A stretch of DNA of 64,000 nucleotides, taken from the NCBI GenBank assembly GCA_964023275.1, contig OZ029916.1, positions 19,748,064 to 19,812,063 on the forward strand. The letters run 5' to 3'. Position numbers and translations under genes: made by a program. Source of the stretch: Norana najaformis. Taxonomy: Eukaryota; Annelida; Clitellata; Crassiclitellata; Hormogastridae. Numbering within the stretch: position 1 is the first letter of the stretch; each line of letters opens with the position of its first letter. Shown here one piece after another: positions 24,146 to 36,802 of the stretch. The notes below the pieces were generated by a model. That model was given only the letters and a program-made list of their open reading frames with translations, did not search any database and was not told where the DNA came from.

Positions 24146-25394
24146 ACAACAACCACATATACGAAACCTATTAGACCTAATGTTGACTCTTTCATTGTTT
24201 AAACAGAAATTTATGTGGCATTTCTATTCAGTGTTGTCTTGCTCGTAATGTATTTCAATGTAAGACGACAGATTGCTGATGACGGCGGAAGGAAGAAGGC
24301 TGAGACCTGAGATGGCAACATGAAAAAGACCTAGAAAAGACAAACAAGCGAAGGCGGCGGCCGGATGGAAAAGCTTCGGACGAAAGAAAAGGCTGGATTG
24401 AATTGAGGCCGATAAAGTTAACATGGTGTAAGCCTTTTATCTGTTATCAATGTAAATAAACGTAAATAAAATGGAATAACACGCTTCAGACTTAAAGATA
24501 AAGACTTCCTTAAGATGATAAGATGAAAGAAAATGTTTCAGATACTAGGAAGAAGAAAATGCTTCAGTTGGTAGGAATAAATAAAGGATGAAACACAGCT
24601 GGCTTCAACTGGTTGGTTAGAAGAAAGTGCCAGGGTGAAAAACAGGTGAGACTTTGGTGACGTTTGAAAGGAATGAAAAAGCTTCGGATGACACTATTTC
24701 AAGAAAATGGAAGAAAAGACACGAAGAAAGAAGAGGAAAGATGAAAGAACGTTCAAAAGACTAAAGAAGAAACTTCAGACGGCTTCAGATAATGGGAAGA
24801 ACAGTTGATTAAATGCTTCAAAAACATATCAGATGGTAGGTTGTCAGAAATGTGCCAAGATTAAAGGAAAACCGTTAGGATGTGAATAAAGCCATCCGAT
24901 AGCAGATGAAAGAACAGGCTTGTTAAAACGGCTGTTCGTATTGTGTATTGTGTCGCGTCCAGAATTACCTCGACAGTTGCATAAAACCAGTGCTGGCCAA
25001 GCAGATGGTTTATTTCATTTCCACAATTTTCTAGTTTTAAAAAATTATATTTTATTATAGTAATTTTAAAAACGATTCTTCGGCAGTAACAGAATATTTA
25101 GTTTAAGATGCGTTGTTACGCCTTTTCCGGTTTATCATAAGTAATTCAGTGTTCTCATTGTCGGTGATAGAATGAAGCTTGTCCAGAGCCATGTATGGCA
25201 CAACGGACAGCAAGACGTCCAAGGTGTCAGCGCAAGTTGACTCTCGGCCTCAGTGGCCGTATATACGTATATACTGTATGTATATACGTACATTGCGCAT
25301 ATATAACACAATATTAATACTGGTTTCACCATAATACTTTTGAAGTGGTTCTTCATAGGCGTTGTCACATTTACCACACAATACTAGGCACTCA
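24146..25394. other. No gene; A/G-rich degenerate repeats
   Basis: 24480-24910 repeats variants of GAAGAAAATGCTTCAG and GATGAAAGAA at irregular spacing, probably an eroded tandem array. No coding features. Confidence 0.5.
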
Positions 25395-25495
25395 TTTTGT
25401 AAATTATTATTATTATTAATTAATTAATTAAAAACTTCTAGAGCGCCGGTGTCAATGCACAAGGTATCAGCCGATGGCGCTTCAGATTTAATCCG
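25395..25495 (-). mobile_element. LINE 3' tail, inverted
   Basis: The plus strand shows ATTATTATTAATTAATTAAT, then CTTCTAGAGCGCCGGTGTCA and ATGCACAAGGTATCAGCCGA. This is the reverse complement of the tail family seen at 11.5 and 34.8 kb. Confidence 0.6.
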
Positions 25496-27128
25496 CATTC
25501 AGGTCGATATCCAGAAGATCAGTGCACTAAGACCGAGAGGCAGCCTACGGCGGATAAGCCAACTGAAAAGGTAAGCCTTAAGTCGAGAACGAAATGACAT
25601 AAGAAACACATGTAAAAACAGTGTATGGAGCCATACAACACATGATCTCAGTCTATTCTTTTTCCTAACACGTAGGAAAATGTATGGATGATTCAGGAGG
25701 CAAAAGTCTTCCTTTTACTCTTTCTTTCTTGCTTGATTCTGTGAGAATGCCTTGCTCTTGTGGTTCCAGACGTAGAGACGAAGGCGACGGGATGCTTTCA
25801 TTGATTCATTCTATTCTCTGTTTTGCTGTTGGTCTGTCTTTTGTTTTCTGTTGACTTCTTTAATTTATATTTTATCGTGTAAGGAATTTTAATTTCTTAC
25901 GAGTTAGTTTAAAAAACTATAATTTAGTGGCTTTATGAATTACAGTACTAAGTGCACATAGCCATTGGTGCAAATAAGACAAACATTCCAACCAGAAGAC
26001 GACCATTCTTTCTGCGTTTAAAGTAAGTAAGTAAACCTACCATGGACGAATCCCGAACTTAATACATTGATTTGGCGCTACAGAACAACACAACTCGACA
26101 CAATGCACCACATGGAAAGTTCGAAGGAAAGAGAAACTGCTCAGGACAGACAATATAAACGAAGACATAGGGGCTAATGAGGCGTGGACTAAACATGATA
26201 GAAGTGCTGGATTCTACAAAATATGACCGAAAATGGAGACAATTTATTCGTACAAATCGCTGCCAAATGATTGGCGTCAGGAACTGATGATGATGATGAC
26301 GATGATGATGGTGATGAGATTATATGAAGCATATAAAGCATTTGATATGTTAAGTTCCCATGTTCCACTGGAACGTTGGGTATGTGTTCATTTTCTGTTT
26401 TCCGGCCTGTGAGCCGGCAATAGTCAAGGTCCTGAAAACTCGGTCAATGCATCACAACACGTTTATCCCAGATTACGCCGGTACCAATTTACCCTGCTTG
26501 GTGTCATACAACTTGTCCAGGGTCTTTACACGACATCCGCTCGATACGAACGAATCCAGGATCATTGGATTACTGATCAAATGCGCCACCAAACAGACCA
26601 CCGTGTCTCAAATATAAGAGTGCATATAAAAGAGAAAACAAATTGTCACTTCCATTTGACGTGCCGGAAATTGAACCTTTGTCACAGTTTTAAAAGGCTG
26701 GCGCTTACCTACCATATCAACCTGCCTATCATGCCACCCAAAACTCTATTCAGGTTTTCTAGTCTGAGAATCTTTGTAAGATTCTTTCCTGCAATCGCTG
26801 TGAATTTATAGTTCCTTTCTCGCACTCGTTTTTGAATGAATTACACCCATTCCGTTGGACCTTGAGGGAGAATAAAGTTTTAATAGGTATGCGCAACTCA
26901 CGGGTAACAGAACTCATTCGTTTTAGAACATCCCATTCGCCACAACTGTAATGAAATTATCTGGTTAGCAGCTTCCCATTTCACCGTTCAAACACTGTTC
27001 ACCTTGCAGAAGCGACGGATTTAGCACTGGAAGATGTAACTAATCCTTTGATTGCCTGAGGGGTTTAGCCGCCTGTTCTGGATCAAGTTTTGAATGTGCT
27101 TTAAATACAACTATACCATGCGTTATGT
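25496..27128. other. No gene recognised
   Basis: Contains a GATGAT microsatellite at about 26287-26317. The open frame 26360-26617 has no recognisable domain. Confidence 0.5.
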
Positions 27129-27129
27129 G

Positions 27130-29756
<2,627 letters not shown>

Positions 29757-29785
29757 TACATATATATATATATATATATATATAC
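29757..29785. repeat. (TA)n microsatellite
   Basis: About 13 TA units. Confidence 0.9.
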
Positions 29786-31159
29786 ATACAATGTTGATGC
29801 ATGCTTGTAATAAATGAAAGACTGATTGCCACTGAGTATACCTGGATTCATATATCCATTAATTGCATTTCCCACAATGACGTCTTTGTCTCTGCGTCGC
29901 GTTTGATGCAAGGGACGTATAATTATAGCAACATTGAAACACAGCCTGTGCTGCAAAATGATGACACTTTTTGTGTTCACTGAAATTTATTGGATACGAA
30001 ATAACAAGAAATCTGCGTTTGCCGACTTTCAGTTTGAAGTCGTGTAAGAAGGCGGTCGTCATTTTTGTCCTTCGAGCACGAAAGCCACAAGAAATTGAGT
30101 CGCCTGTCCAAAAGCAACAGCATATAGATCCATGGACGTATAAGAAACCCACATGGGAATATTGCCATATGGGCTGATAGTATATGTCCTATATATGACG
30201 TTGCTGATGGGTTCTTAATTCCAAAACGACGCGACGCTGTTCACCTCATATCCTTTCGATTGATTGACTTCATCCGCTGCGTTTTGCGATTTCTCAAATT
30301 AGGTTTTCGGGCTACTGCGTAAGTTCCTTGGAAATAAACCGAGACCCTATGCCTAATTCACTGCCATCTGTAATCAGTTTTTTGCCTGACATTTGCGTGC
30401 AGCTGGGACCCGTGCTAAATGAGCGCCTCGGAATAAGCAGCTTCCGCTGACTAAGCTATCGATGCATGGCAAGGCGAAGAAATGTCAAGGTTCAGATTAT
30501 ATAAGAGGCGAACTGCGCATCATTCACTGTTCAAAAGACCGTACAAATCGACAGCTTCGTTAAATGGGTTATTTATTCGTTACTTGACTGGGCTGAATAA
30601 TTCTTACCTTCGTCGATGTCGTTCTCGTTACTTGCATGCACGGTTAATTGGAGTATGTCGACTACAGCTTCTGCATAATACCATATGATCTGTCGATGGC
30701 GTCTTAGCCTTGGCTGCTTGGCAGTAATTAAACGCTCTATCGCACCTGTCATGTCAAGTCTCGGCTAAAAATGTCTGACTGGTCATTTGCGCTCCCGTCA
30801 CGACTTCTCTTTATCCCGCTTCGGTGCAAGTAATACACCTAAAGACGTCGACGAAGCCTTGCTCCTTCTCCTCGTCCTCCTCCTCGTCGTCCTTCTCTTT
30901 CTCGTCCTCGTCTCGTTTCCGTAGCATCTCTCAGTGTCATTGTGTAGGGATCCGGTTTGCACGCAACCAATGTACTCAGTCGGTCGGTCGGCCCCAGCAG
31001 TTGCACTACTGTCGGTGCTACTGCCGGTGCGATGGACAGACGCCTTTAAAAACCACTGTAGAATCGGTCGGGTTTTAACCTCTGACCAGGCGCCTACGTA
31101 CCGCGCTAACATCCACTCATGCGCCAGAAGCATAGGCCCTGTGCGATTACAGTGCTCGG
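29786..31159. other. No gene recognised
   Basis: 30860-30912 is CTC/CGT-rich. The minus-strand 153-codon frame (30798-31259) spans it and the CAG run and is probably compositional. Confidence 0.45.
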
Positions 31160-31212
31160 TTGCAGCAGCAGCAGCAGCAGCAGTAGCAGCAGCAGCAGTA
31201 GGAGCAGCAGTA
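31160..31212 (+). repeat. (CAG)n microsatellite
   Basis: About 16 GCA/GCAG-type triplets with TAG and GGA interruptions. Confidence 0.92.
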
Positions 31213-31427
31213 TGGCGGTTAGTACACGCTCTGGTTATGACACAGCTGCCTATCCACAATGTATCAGGTTAAATTTCAGCCAACACAGCGGTTTATGCGA
31301 ACAAGACGACGTCTGTCTTCAAGCTAATAAGCTAATAGTCCTATAAATCATCGGCTCTATGCGTATAGCCCTATGCGCCATTAAATAGAGTTTGTGCGCC
31401 CTATGCCCATTGAGAGCGACTACTTAG

Positions 31428-31796
31428 CTACCTTAAGAGAGTAGTAGTCACTCCAGGCCGTTGCCCGGCGCTTTTTTAATTTCTTCACTTTGACATATCC
31501 AATCTGCGACAAAGGTAAAGACTCCTCCCTCTCAGGAGTGGACCGGAGGTGGACTCGTGCACAATGCACTCGTCCATCAAGTGTATCGATACAGACTCCA
31601 CTGCAAATGACTTCCTGTGTGTTCGATCGGATATTGCGTATGAAACAAAAACCCAGGCAAATACTGCAATTGCTAATTGTCCATCCTATCAAACACTAAC
31701 ATCTACTGCACATCTACATCGACATTTAAAACCACTCAAAGTTGACGCCCTATTCAAAGTTAATGGTTCGTGTAAACCGAGAGTTCTTAGAACGCG
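31428..31796 (-). mobile_element. Short retroelement with diverged 28S rRNA-like 3' tail and 8-bp TSD
   Basis: CTACTTAG flanks both ends (31420-31427 and 31797-31804). Read on the minus strand, the last ~70 bases (31428-31497) run ATGTCAAAGTGAAGAAATT, then CGGGCAACGGC, GGAGTGACTA and CTCTCTTAAGGTAG. In order and spacing this is the large-subunit rRNA segment leading into the R2 target, with scattered changes. The next ~105 bases upstream are shared with the 49-kb insertion (GGAGTGGACCGGAGG and CATCAAGTGTATCGAT on the plus strand). The remaining 5' part is not shared. It is a 5'-variable, target-duplicating retroposon, either a 28S-derived SINE-like family or a truncated R2-like element. No coding domain was found. 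Confidence 0.7.
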
Positions 31797-31829
31797 CTAC
31801 TTAGAGGGCGCAACATAAATAGTCAGTTA

Positions 31830-31930
31830 CATACATACCTGCAAGCATACATGCATACATATATACATACTTCATACATATATACTTCATGCATGCATAC
31901 ATCATGCATTCAAACATACATACATACAGT
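31830..31930 (+). repeat. CATA-rich microsatellite
   Basis: Repeated CATACATA and CATGCATA words. Confidence 0.85.
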
Positions 31931-32697
31931 GATAACTAACCGGCAGGGCGTGTACAAATGTGGTTACACCCACAGCCTGGTTGGTGATCCCTAGGTTGAT
32001 CAAACATCATGCAAAATCAGCGTGGTTTGAATAATCCGCCTGAATTTGTCCGCTATTCTTCGTCCTCCCTCTGATCTTTTCCTCTGCCGCTGATTGCTAT
32101 TAAAATGGCCGCTGTTCCCTTTGATCTTCTCTCGGCAGTAGGCCTATAATTAGTGGGCTTATCGTTTTAAGTAAGTAAGTAAGTAAGTAAGTATATTCTT
32201 TATTAACCAATAGCTAATCGCACATCGGTTTACAAGTATTTAAGAACACAAGAAAACTTAATATTCATACAACATCCTAACAATAAAACATAAAAATTAA
32301 ATTTGTCGACTTCTAACTGCGAGACGCTGAAATGGGTGTGCGGATTTTATGCCAGGTAGAATGATTTTGGATTCATGCGCTAAGTGATAACTATTTACAT
32401 TGAATGCTTTTGGCCATTTTCCTACCAACAGCGAAACGACTCCAGACCAAACCAAAACGTTAGAATTGTCTTGTTTTAAAGCCAGTCCCAATTCTTCTGT
32501 ATCAGTTTATGAAATCCCAGGATTGACATGAAATGATAGGCTGTTCTGAAATGATAGGGTGCTCTGAAGTTCCAGCCACCAGCTCTTGTCCCAACATTAT
32601 TTATGATCAACAGCTCGAGTGGCCGAACGCCTGAGAAAAATCGCAGATGCATTGAGAACAGCATTGACAATATTTTAAAGCAGCAGTGTGCTGTGCT
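31931..32697. other. No gene; short (AAGT)n at 32170-32193
   Basis: Six AAGT units followed by AT-rich sequence. No coding features recognised. Confidence 0.5.
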
Positions 32698-33273
32698 GTA
32701 TGGCTGTTGGTTGTGAACGGCGGTTATTTTGCTACCAATATGGTAGTTTGTCGTTAGCGCACTTAACCTGCAATACAAAGATTACAGCTCAGAGCCTTGT
32801 GATCGGACTCGGTGTAATAACAGCCTTGGACAAATTGTTCGCACACATTTGTCTCTATCACCAGACACTATAATTTCGTACTGGCGTAAGCGTGGAAGTA
32901 AACGGCAAGTGCTGCGATACCCTAGCCCCGTGTCCAAGACCTTGTGATTCATCCATTGTCAGCTCTAGAACCGAAGAGCGAGATATGAGCTGCGCTCCAG
33001 TATAGACTTGAGAGCTTTACTTTTACTTTTTACTTATAGTTTAAACCAGTAGTTATCCATATGGATGTCGTATTATCAATCGTCTGCGTCGTACGCACTG
33101 CTTCCCTCCGCTAATGCTGTCAGATTTAACACCAAATAAAACCTAATTGCAACATTTCAAAGAACGTAAGAACAACTTTTGCTCTGGGTCTCAGAAACAT
33201 ACATCATATGAAAATTGTAAATTAAACAAGTTAGAAAGATAGGGGAGAAACTGAAATCGTGTTTATTCCTTTG
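32698..33273 (+). mobile_element. tRNA-headed SINE-like element, plus-strand copy
   Basis: Closely matches 52283-52780 in inverted orientation. The head contains GTCGTTAGCGCACTTAACCT and AGATTACAGCTCAGAGCC, recalling tRNA A- and B-box regions, followed by CCTTGGACAAATTGTTCGC and AGACACTATAATTTCG. Relative to the 52-kb copy it carries an extra ~90 bases at about 33112-33195. It ends where the next MITE starts. Confidence 0.7.
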
Positions 33274-33275
33274 GG

Positions 33276-33401
33276 CAGTGGCGGATTTAGCTATAGGCTC
33301 CCCTCAGACCAGTCACGCATATGGTGGACTGCCAGACTGTGGCGCCCTAGCTTCTGGAAATACCATTGCCCCTTCACGCAAGGAATCCTGGATCCCCACT
33401 G
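33276..33401. mobile_element. MITE with CAGTGGCGG-type inverted ends
   Basis: The left end is CAGTGGCGGATTTAG. The right end read inward is CAGTGGGGATCCAGGATTCC. A diverged relative is at 59940-60042 with shared internal words (TTTCCAGA, GCGCCACA). No clear target duplication is visible (CCTTTGGG against GGGCCTCC). The family type is not certain. Confidence 0.6.
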
Positions 33402-33546
33402 GGGCCTCCTCTACTGGAGGCGGGTTGGCCTCCGGTTGAGCCACAACCACAGCATGGCATCTGTCATGGCGGCTCCTTCTACTGCTACATCCGTAACGCG
33501 GGATCATTCTACTCAAACATACGGAACCTCTCCCATTCCATCCCAT

Positions 33547-33856
33547 TGCATATGTATATATGTATATGTATATATGTATATGTATATATGTATATGTATA
33601 TATGTATATGTATATATGTATATATGTATATGTATATATGTATATGTGTATATGTATATGTGTATATATGTATATGTATATATGTATATGTATATATGTA
33701 TATATGTATATGTATATATGTATATGTATATATGTAAATGTATATATGTATATGTATATATGTATATGTATATATGCATATGTATATATGTATATGTATA
33801 TATGTATATGTATATATGTATATGTATATATGTATATGTATATATGTATATGTATA
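33547..33856. repeat. (ATATGTATAT)n minisatellite
   Basis: About 310 bases of alternating TATATG and TATATATG units with rare changes. Tyr-Met-Tyr-Ile open frames on both strands are artefacts. Confidence 0.97.
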
Positions 33857-34540
33857 TGCTAGCGCCTTTCAAGAACATGTATGTTATATGCTTTTCAAGT
33901 ATGTATGCATGCATCCATTCATGTATGTACACACGTCCATACGTATGTACGTATGTATCAACGCCTTTCAATAATCTCATATACGCGTCTTTGAATACTA
34001 ACTAATTTAGCCCTACCGTAAACCAGTATGAACTCCTAGAGTGTCGTGTCATCCATGTGGACGAATTAGATCTAAAACGCAACCGAGATAAATATCAGTA
34101 GTGTTTATGAGAAAATCCCCAAGAAGAGCCACAAAAAACTCCTGTGTAGGTAAAGCTAAAGCTGATGCAATTGTTTACACACCTCTAAAGAAACTGCTCC
34201 GAGGCCGAAGAACTTTCGGCTCAGGCGCAAACATGCCCACAGCAATCCAACAATAGAACACCGTTTTAACTTCCGAAATTGCTTGGTACTAATTTATGTT
34301 CCTTGATCGCTCGTCGATGGATGGTGCAGCTCAAGGGCACTTCATGGACCTGCGCGTTCCTGTCTCGAGCTCAATGGGTCGATGATTAGACCGATTTGCA
34401 GCCCATAGAGACTTGTTGGTCCCACGTCTCCGCACAACTCGAGCACAACATGCTTTCTTGTATATTGGATCATCTTCCTGGAGCACTGCCTCTCTCTACT
34501 TGTCTCATTGTCTATTTTTCTGTTTTGCCTTTCTTTTGTT
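33857..34540. other. No gene recognised
   Basis: Starts with ATGTATGC-type words, then unique-looking sequence. Confidence 0.5.
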
Positions 34541-34832
34541 GTACCGAGAAGTAGAACTGTTCTTGGTGAACGAGATATTTCCGTTGCTGGACCGAAATTT
34601 GGAATTCTCTTCCGCATCTGCTCTTTCTGCTCAGTCTCTTATGTTGTTTCGGTCTCAGCACAAGACTTACCTTTTCCAGCTGGCTTATCCAGCCTAGGCT
34701 GTCTCTCTGTCTCTGTCGATTGACCTAGGTATTGACCTAATTACGGCTTGGCTTTGGTACGCCATCGGTTGACGTCTTGTGCATTAACCACCAGCGCTAT
34801 AAAAGTTTCTAATTAATTAATAGGCCTAATTA
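34541..34832 (+). pseudogene. LINE C-terminus and 3' tail
   Basis: Shifted frames read LGERDISVAGPKFGI, then SLMLFRSQHKTYLFQLAYPA, the end of a non-LTR retrotransposon protein. The 3' UTR has GCCATCGGTTGACGTC, TTGTGCATTAACC and CAGCGCTATAAAAGTTTC. This links the isolated tails at 11.5, 13.4 and 25.4 kb to a real LINE. It is 5'-truncated and frameshifted. Confidence 0.75.
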
Positions 34833-36379
34833 ATCAATCAATCACCAATCTTCCAATGAAAAATCGAACTTTATTAGCCATGAGAGCTCCAGAAGCAATT
34901 TAAGTTTACCTTATTAAGTCGTACCTAGTTTGATCTGTTAGACAGCTGTGCTTTAGAACTTTTGCGATAGGAGGTTCTCAAAAACGGTATATAAATATCT
35001 AGATGCAAACATAATTACCGACCATTAAAGAATGGCGGAATGAATGGGCGCCAGATGGCGTTGTATTCCATGGACTGTCACTCATCCAAGAACAAAGCCG
35101 GCTCGATTTGACTTAACTTCACCGTGCCCACCAACGTAGAATTGGCGAAACCAAGCGACCACCCATCATGGCAATACATCATTAAGTATTGTTTGAAGTA
35201 TTTAGAAGTTAACGGACCTGCTTACGCAGATGGTCCGTCGTCAATAAATGTTGACAAGCGAAGGTGCGAGTGAGGCGACCACGTTTGTCGTTGGATTGTG
35301 CCAAGTGCTGTTCGCTGGTGGTCGTCTCTCTGCGTCTTTGGTTAACAACATCTTAAAACAGACGATGTTCTCCATTCCGACGGTGTTCGCTGGCTCTCAT
35401 GGCCGCCTCAGATAACACCAACAGACAACGCCAGGTGGCGGCAGAGCGATCGGATTGTAGCACTAGAAGAGCCCGGGGCGAATGAAAGGCGCAATGAAAA
35501 TCACTCTGTCGATGCGAACGCGAATGCAGTTCATTGAATTTTTCTCTCGGAAGCGCTACATAATTAATTTTATTTACCCTTCGCGTGCATAAGTCACTCG
35601 TATTTACTTCTATGCCGCTCTTCTCATATCTTTCTTCTTGTCCAACAGCCTTCAACATAGAGGCGCATTAGAAGATCTCACATTCTTTAATAAACTGTAA
35701 GTAAGCTCCAACTTTCAGAGCAACGTTCCATAGACACATGTGACGTCATTGCTTACGACACGAGGTGTAAACAAAATGAAGTGCGTTGCGCTTCCGTCAG
35801 AAAAATCGATGGTTGTATCCTGGAATTAATCAGTAGATTCCAACAGTAAAGCTAAATGGAGGCTGATCGGATTTAATCTTATTAGTCAGACCGACAGTTA
35901 TTATATATACATATAATAACTAACAAATGCATACGAGTCTGGGTGGCTTACATAAAAGTATTACTATTGATCTATAATTATATAGGAATGTAAATAGCGA
36001 TAATTGCGGACGCAATTAGCCATACCGAATGTTGACGCCCTAGTTGCACTGTCCAGCACAAGGGCGTGGATGACTTGGCGATGGCCTTCGATGCGATTCT
36101 TGCCAAAAAAATTAGCAACTATGGTGCAATCTCTAAAGAATATGACGATGAACTTCCTTCCCAGAACAGAAATTCACGAAACTTGTTTTAAAAAACATGT
36201 ATCGGGTTAGAGCTAGTGAAATTTACTCAAACCAGTCACAAACTTCAGACCGTGCAAATTATGTTGTGGTCTCAGACTCAGACTCCTATCCATCTGTCAC
36301 TACTGCATCAGAAGCAGTATCAGACCATGCACATCCAAGTATATATTAGCTTTCAATAGCAGTTGGACTTCAAACTGCA
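34833..36379. other. No gene recognised
   Basis: Unique-looking sequence. The minus-strand frame 35353-35658 has no recognised domain. The last part may be decayed upstream LINE sequence. Confidence 0.5.
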
Positions 36380-36802
36380 TGAAAGAACTGGTTTACCTTT
36401 TACTTAATCAAAATCGGAAGATTTTTCTGATAACCTTCAGTCTGAAAGCACGGTTGTTAAGATTGATTCAAAAGTCTCTCCTTATATTATTCTTGGGTGT
36501 TTAATAAATTTATTGAGCTTGGATATTTCGCAGACTTGTTGAAAAGGAAATGTTGTTCAATGTATAAATGCAATGATAATTTTTTGTCTAGCTCTCGTGC
36601 AATCTCAGTACTTCCTTTTTCAAAGATTCTGTGAAAACTTGTCTAAGAGATTATTAAATTTTTTGCAATATAATAATATACTTTGTTCAAATAAATTTTG
36701 ATTTCGCGAAAAGTTCTCTATTTTGATGGCATTATTGGGCTTCGCTAATCAAATTTCAAGTGAAATGGATGATATATGTCAATCAGTGACGTATATTGTA
36801 CG
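36380..36802 (+). pseudogene. LINE reverse-transcriptase relic interrupted by the LTR element
   Basis: Shifted frames give ELGYFADLLKR, MYKCNDN, AISVLPFSKIL, RLLNFLQYNNILCSNQFGF and MALLGFANQISSEMDD. This is the fingers region of a non-LTR RT (compare the usual RPISVLP-SKI-EK, NQFGFR). Its expected continuation is absent because the Ty3/Gypsy element begins at 36803. The relic was already decayed by stops and frameshifts. Confidence 0.75.

Noticed and set aside
33259..34005. 248-codon plus-strand frame and 155-codon minus-strand frame
   Set aside because: Mostly the TATATG minisatellite; the same DNA is open on both strands.
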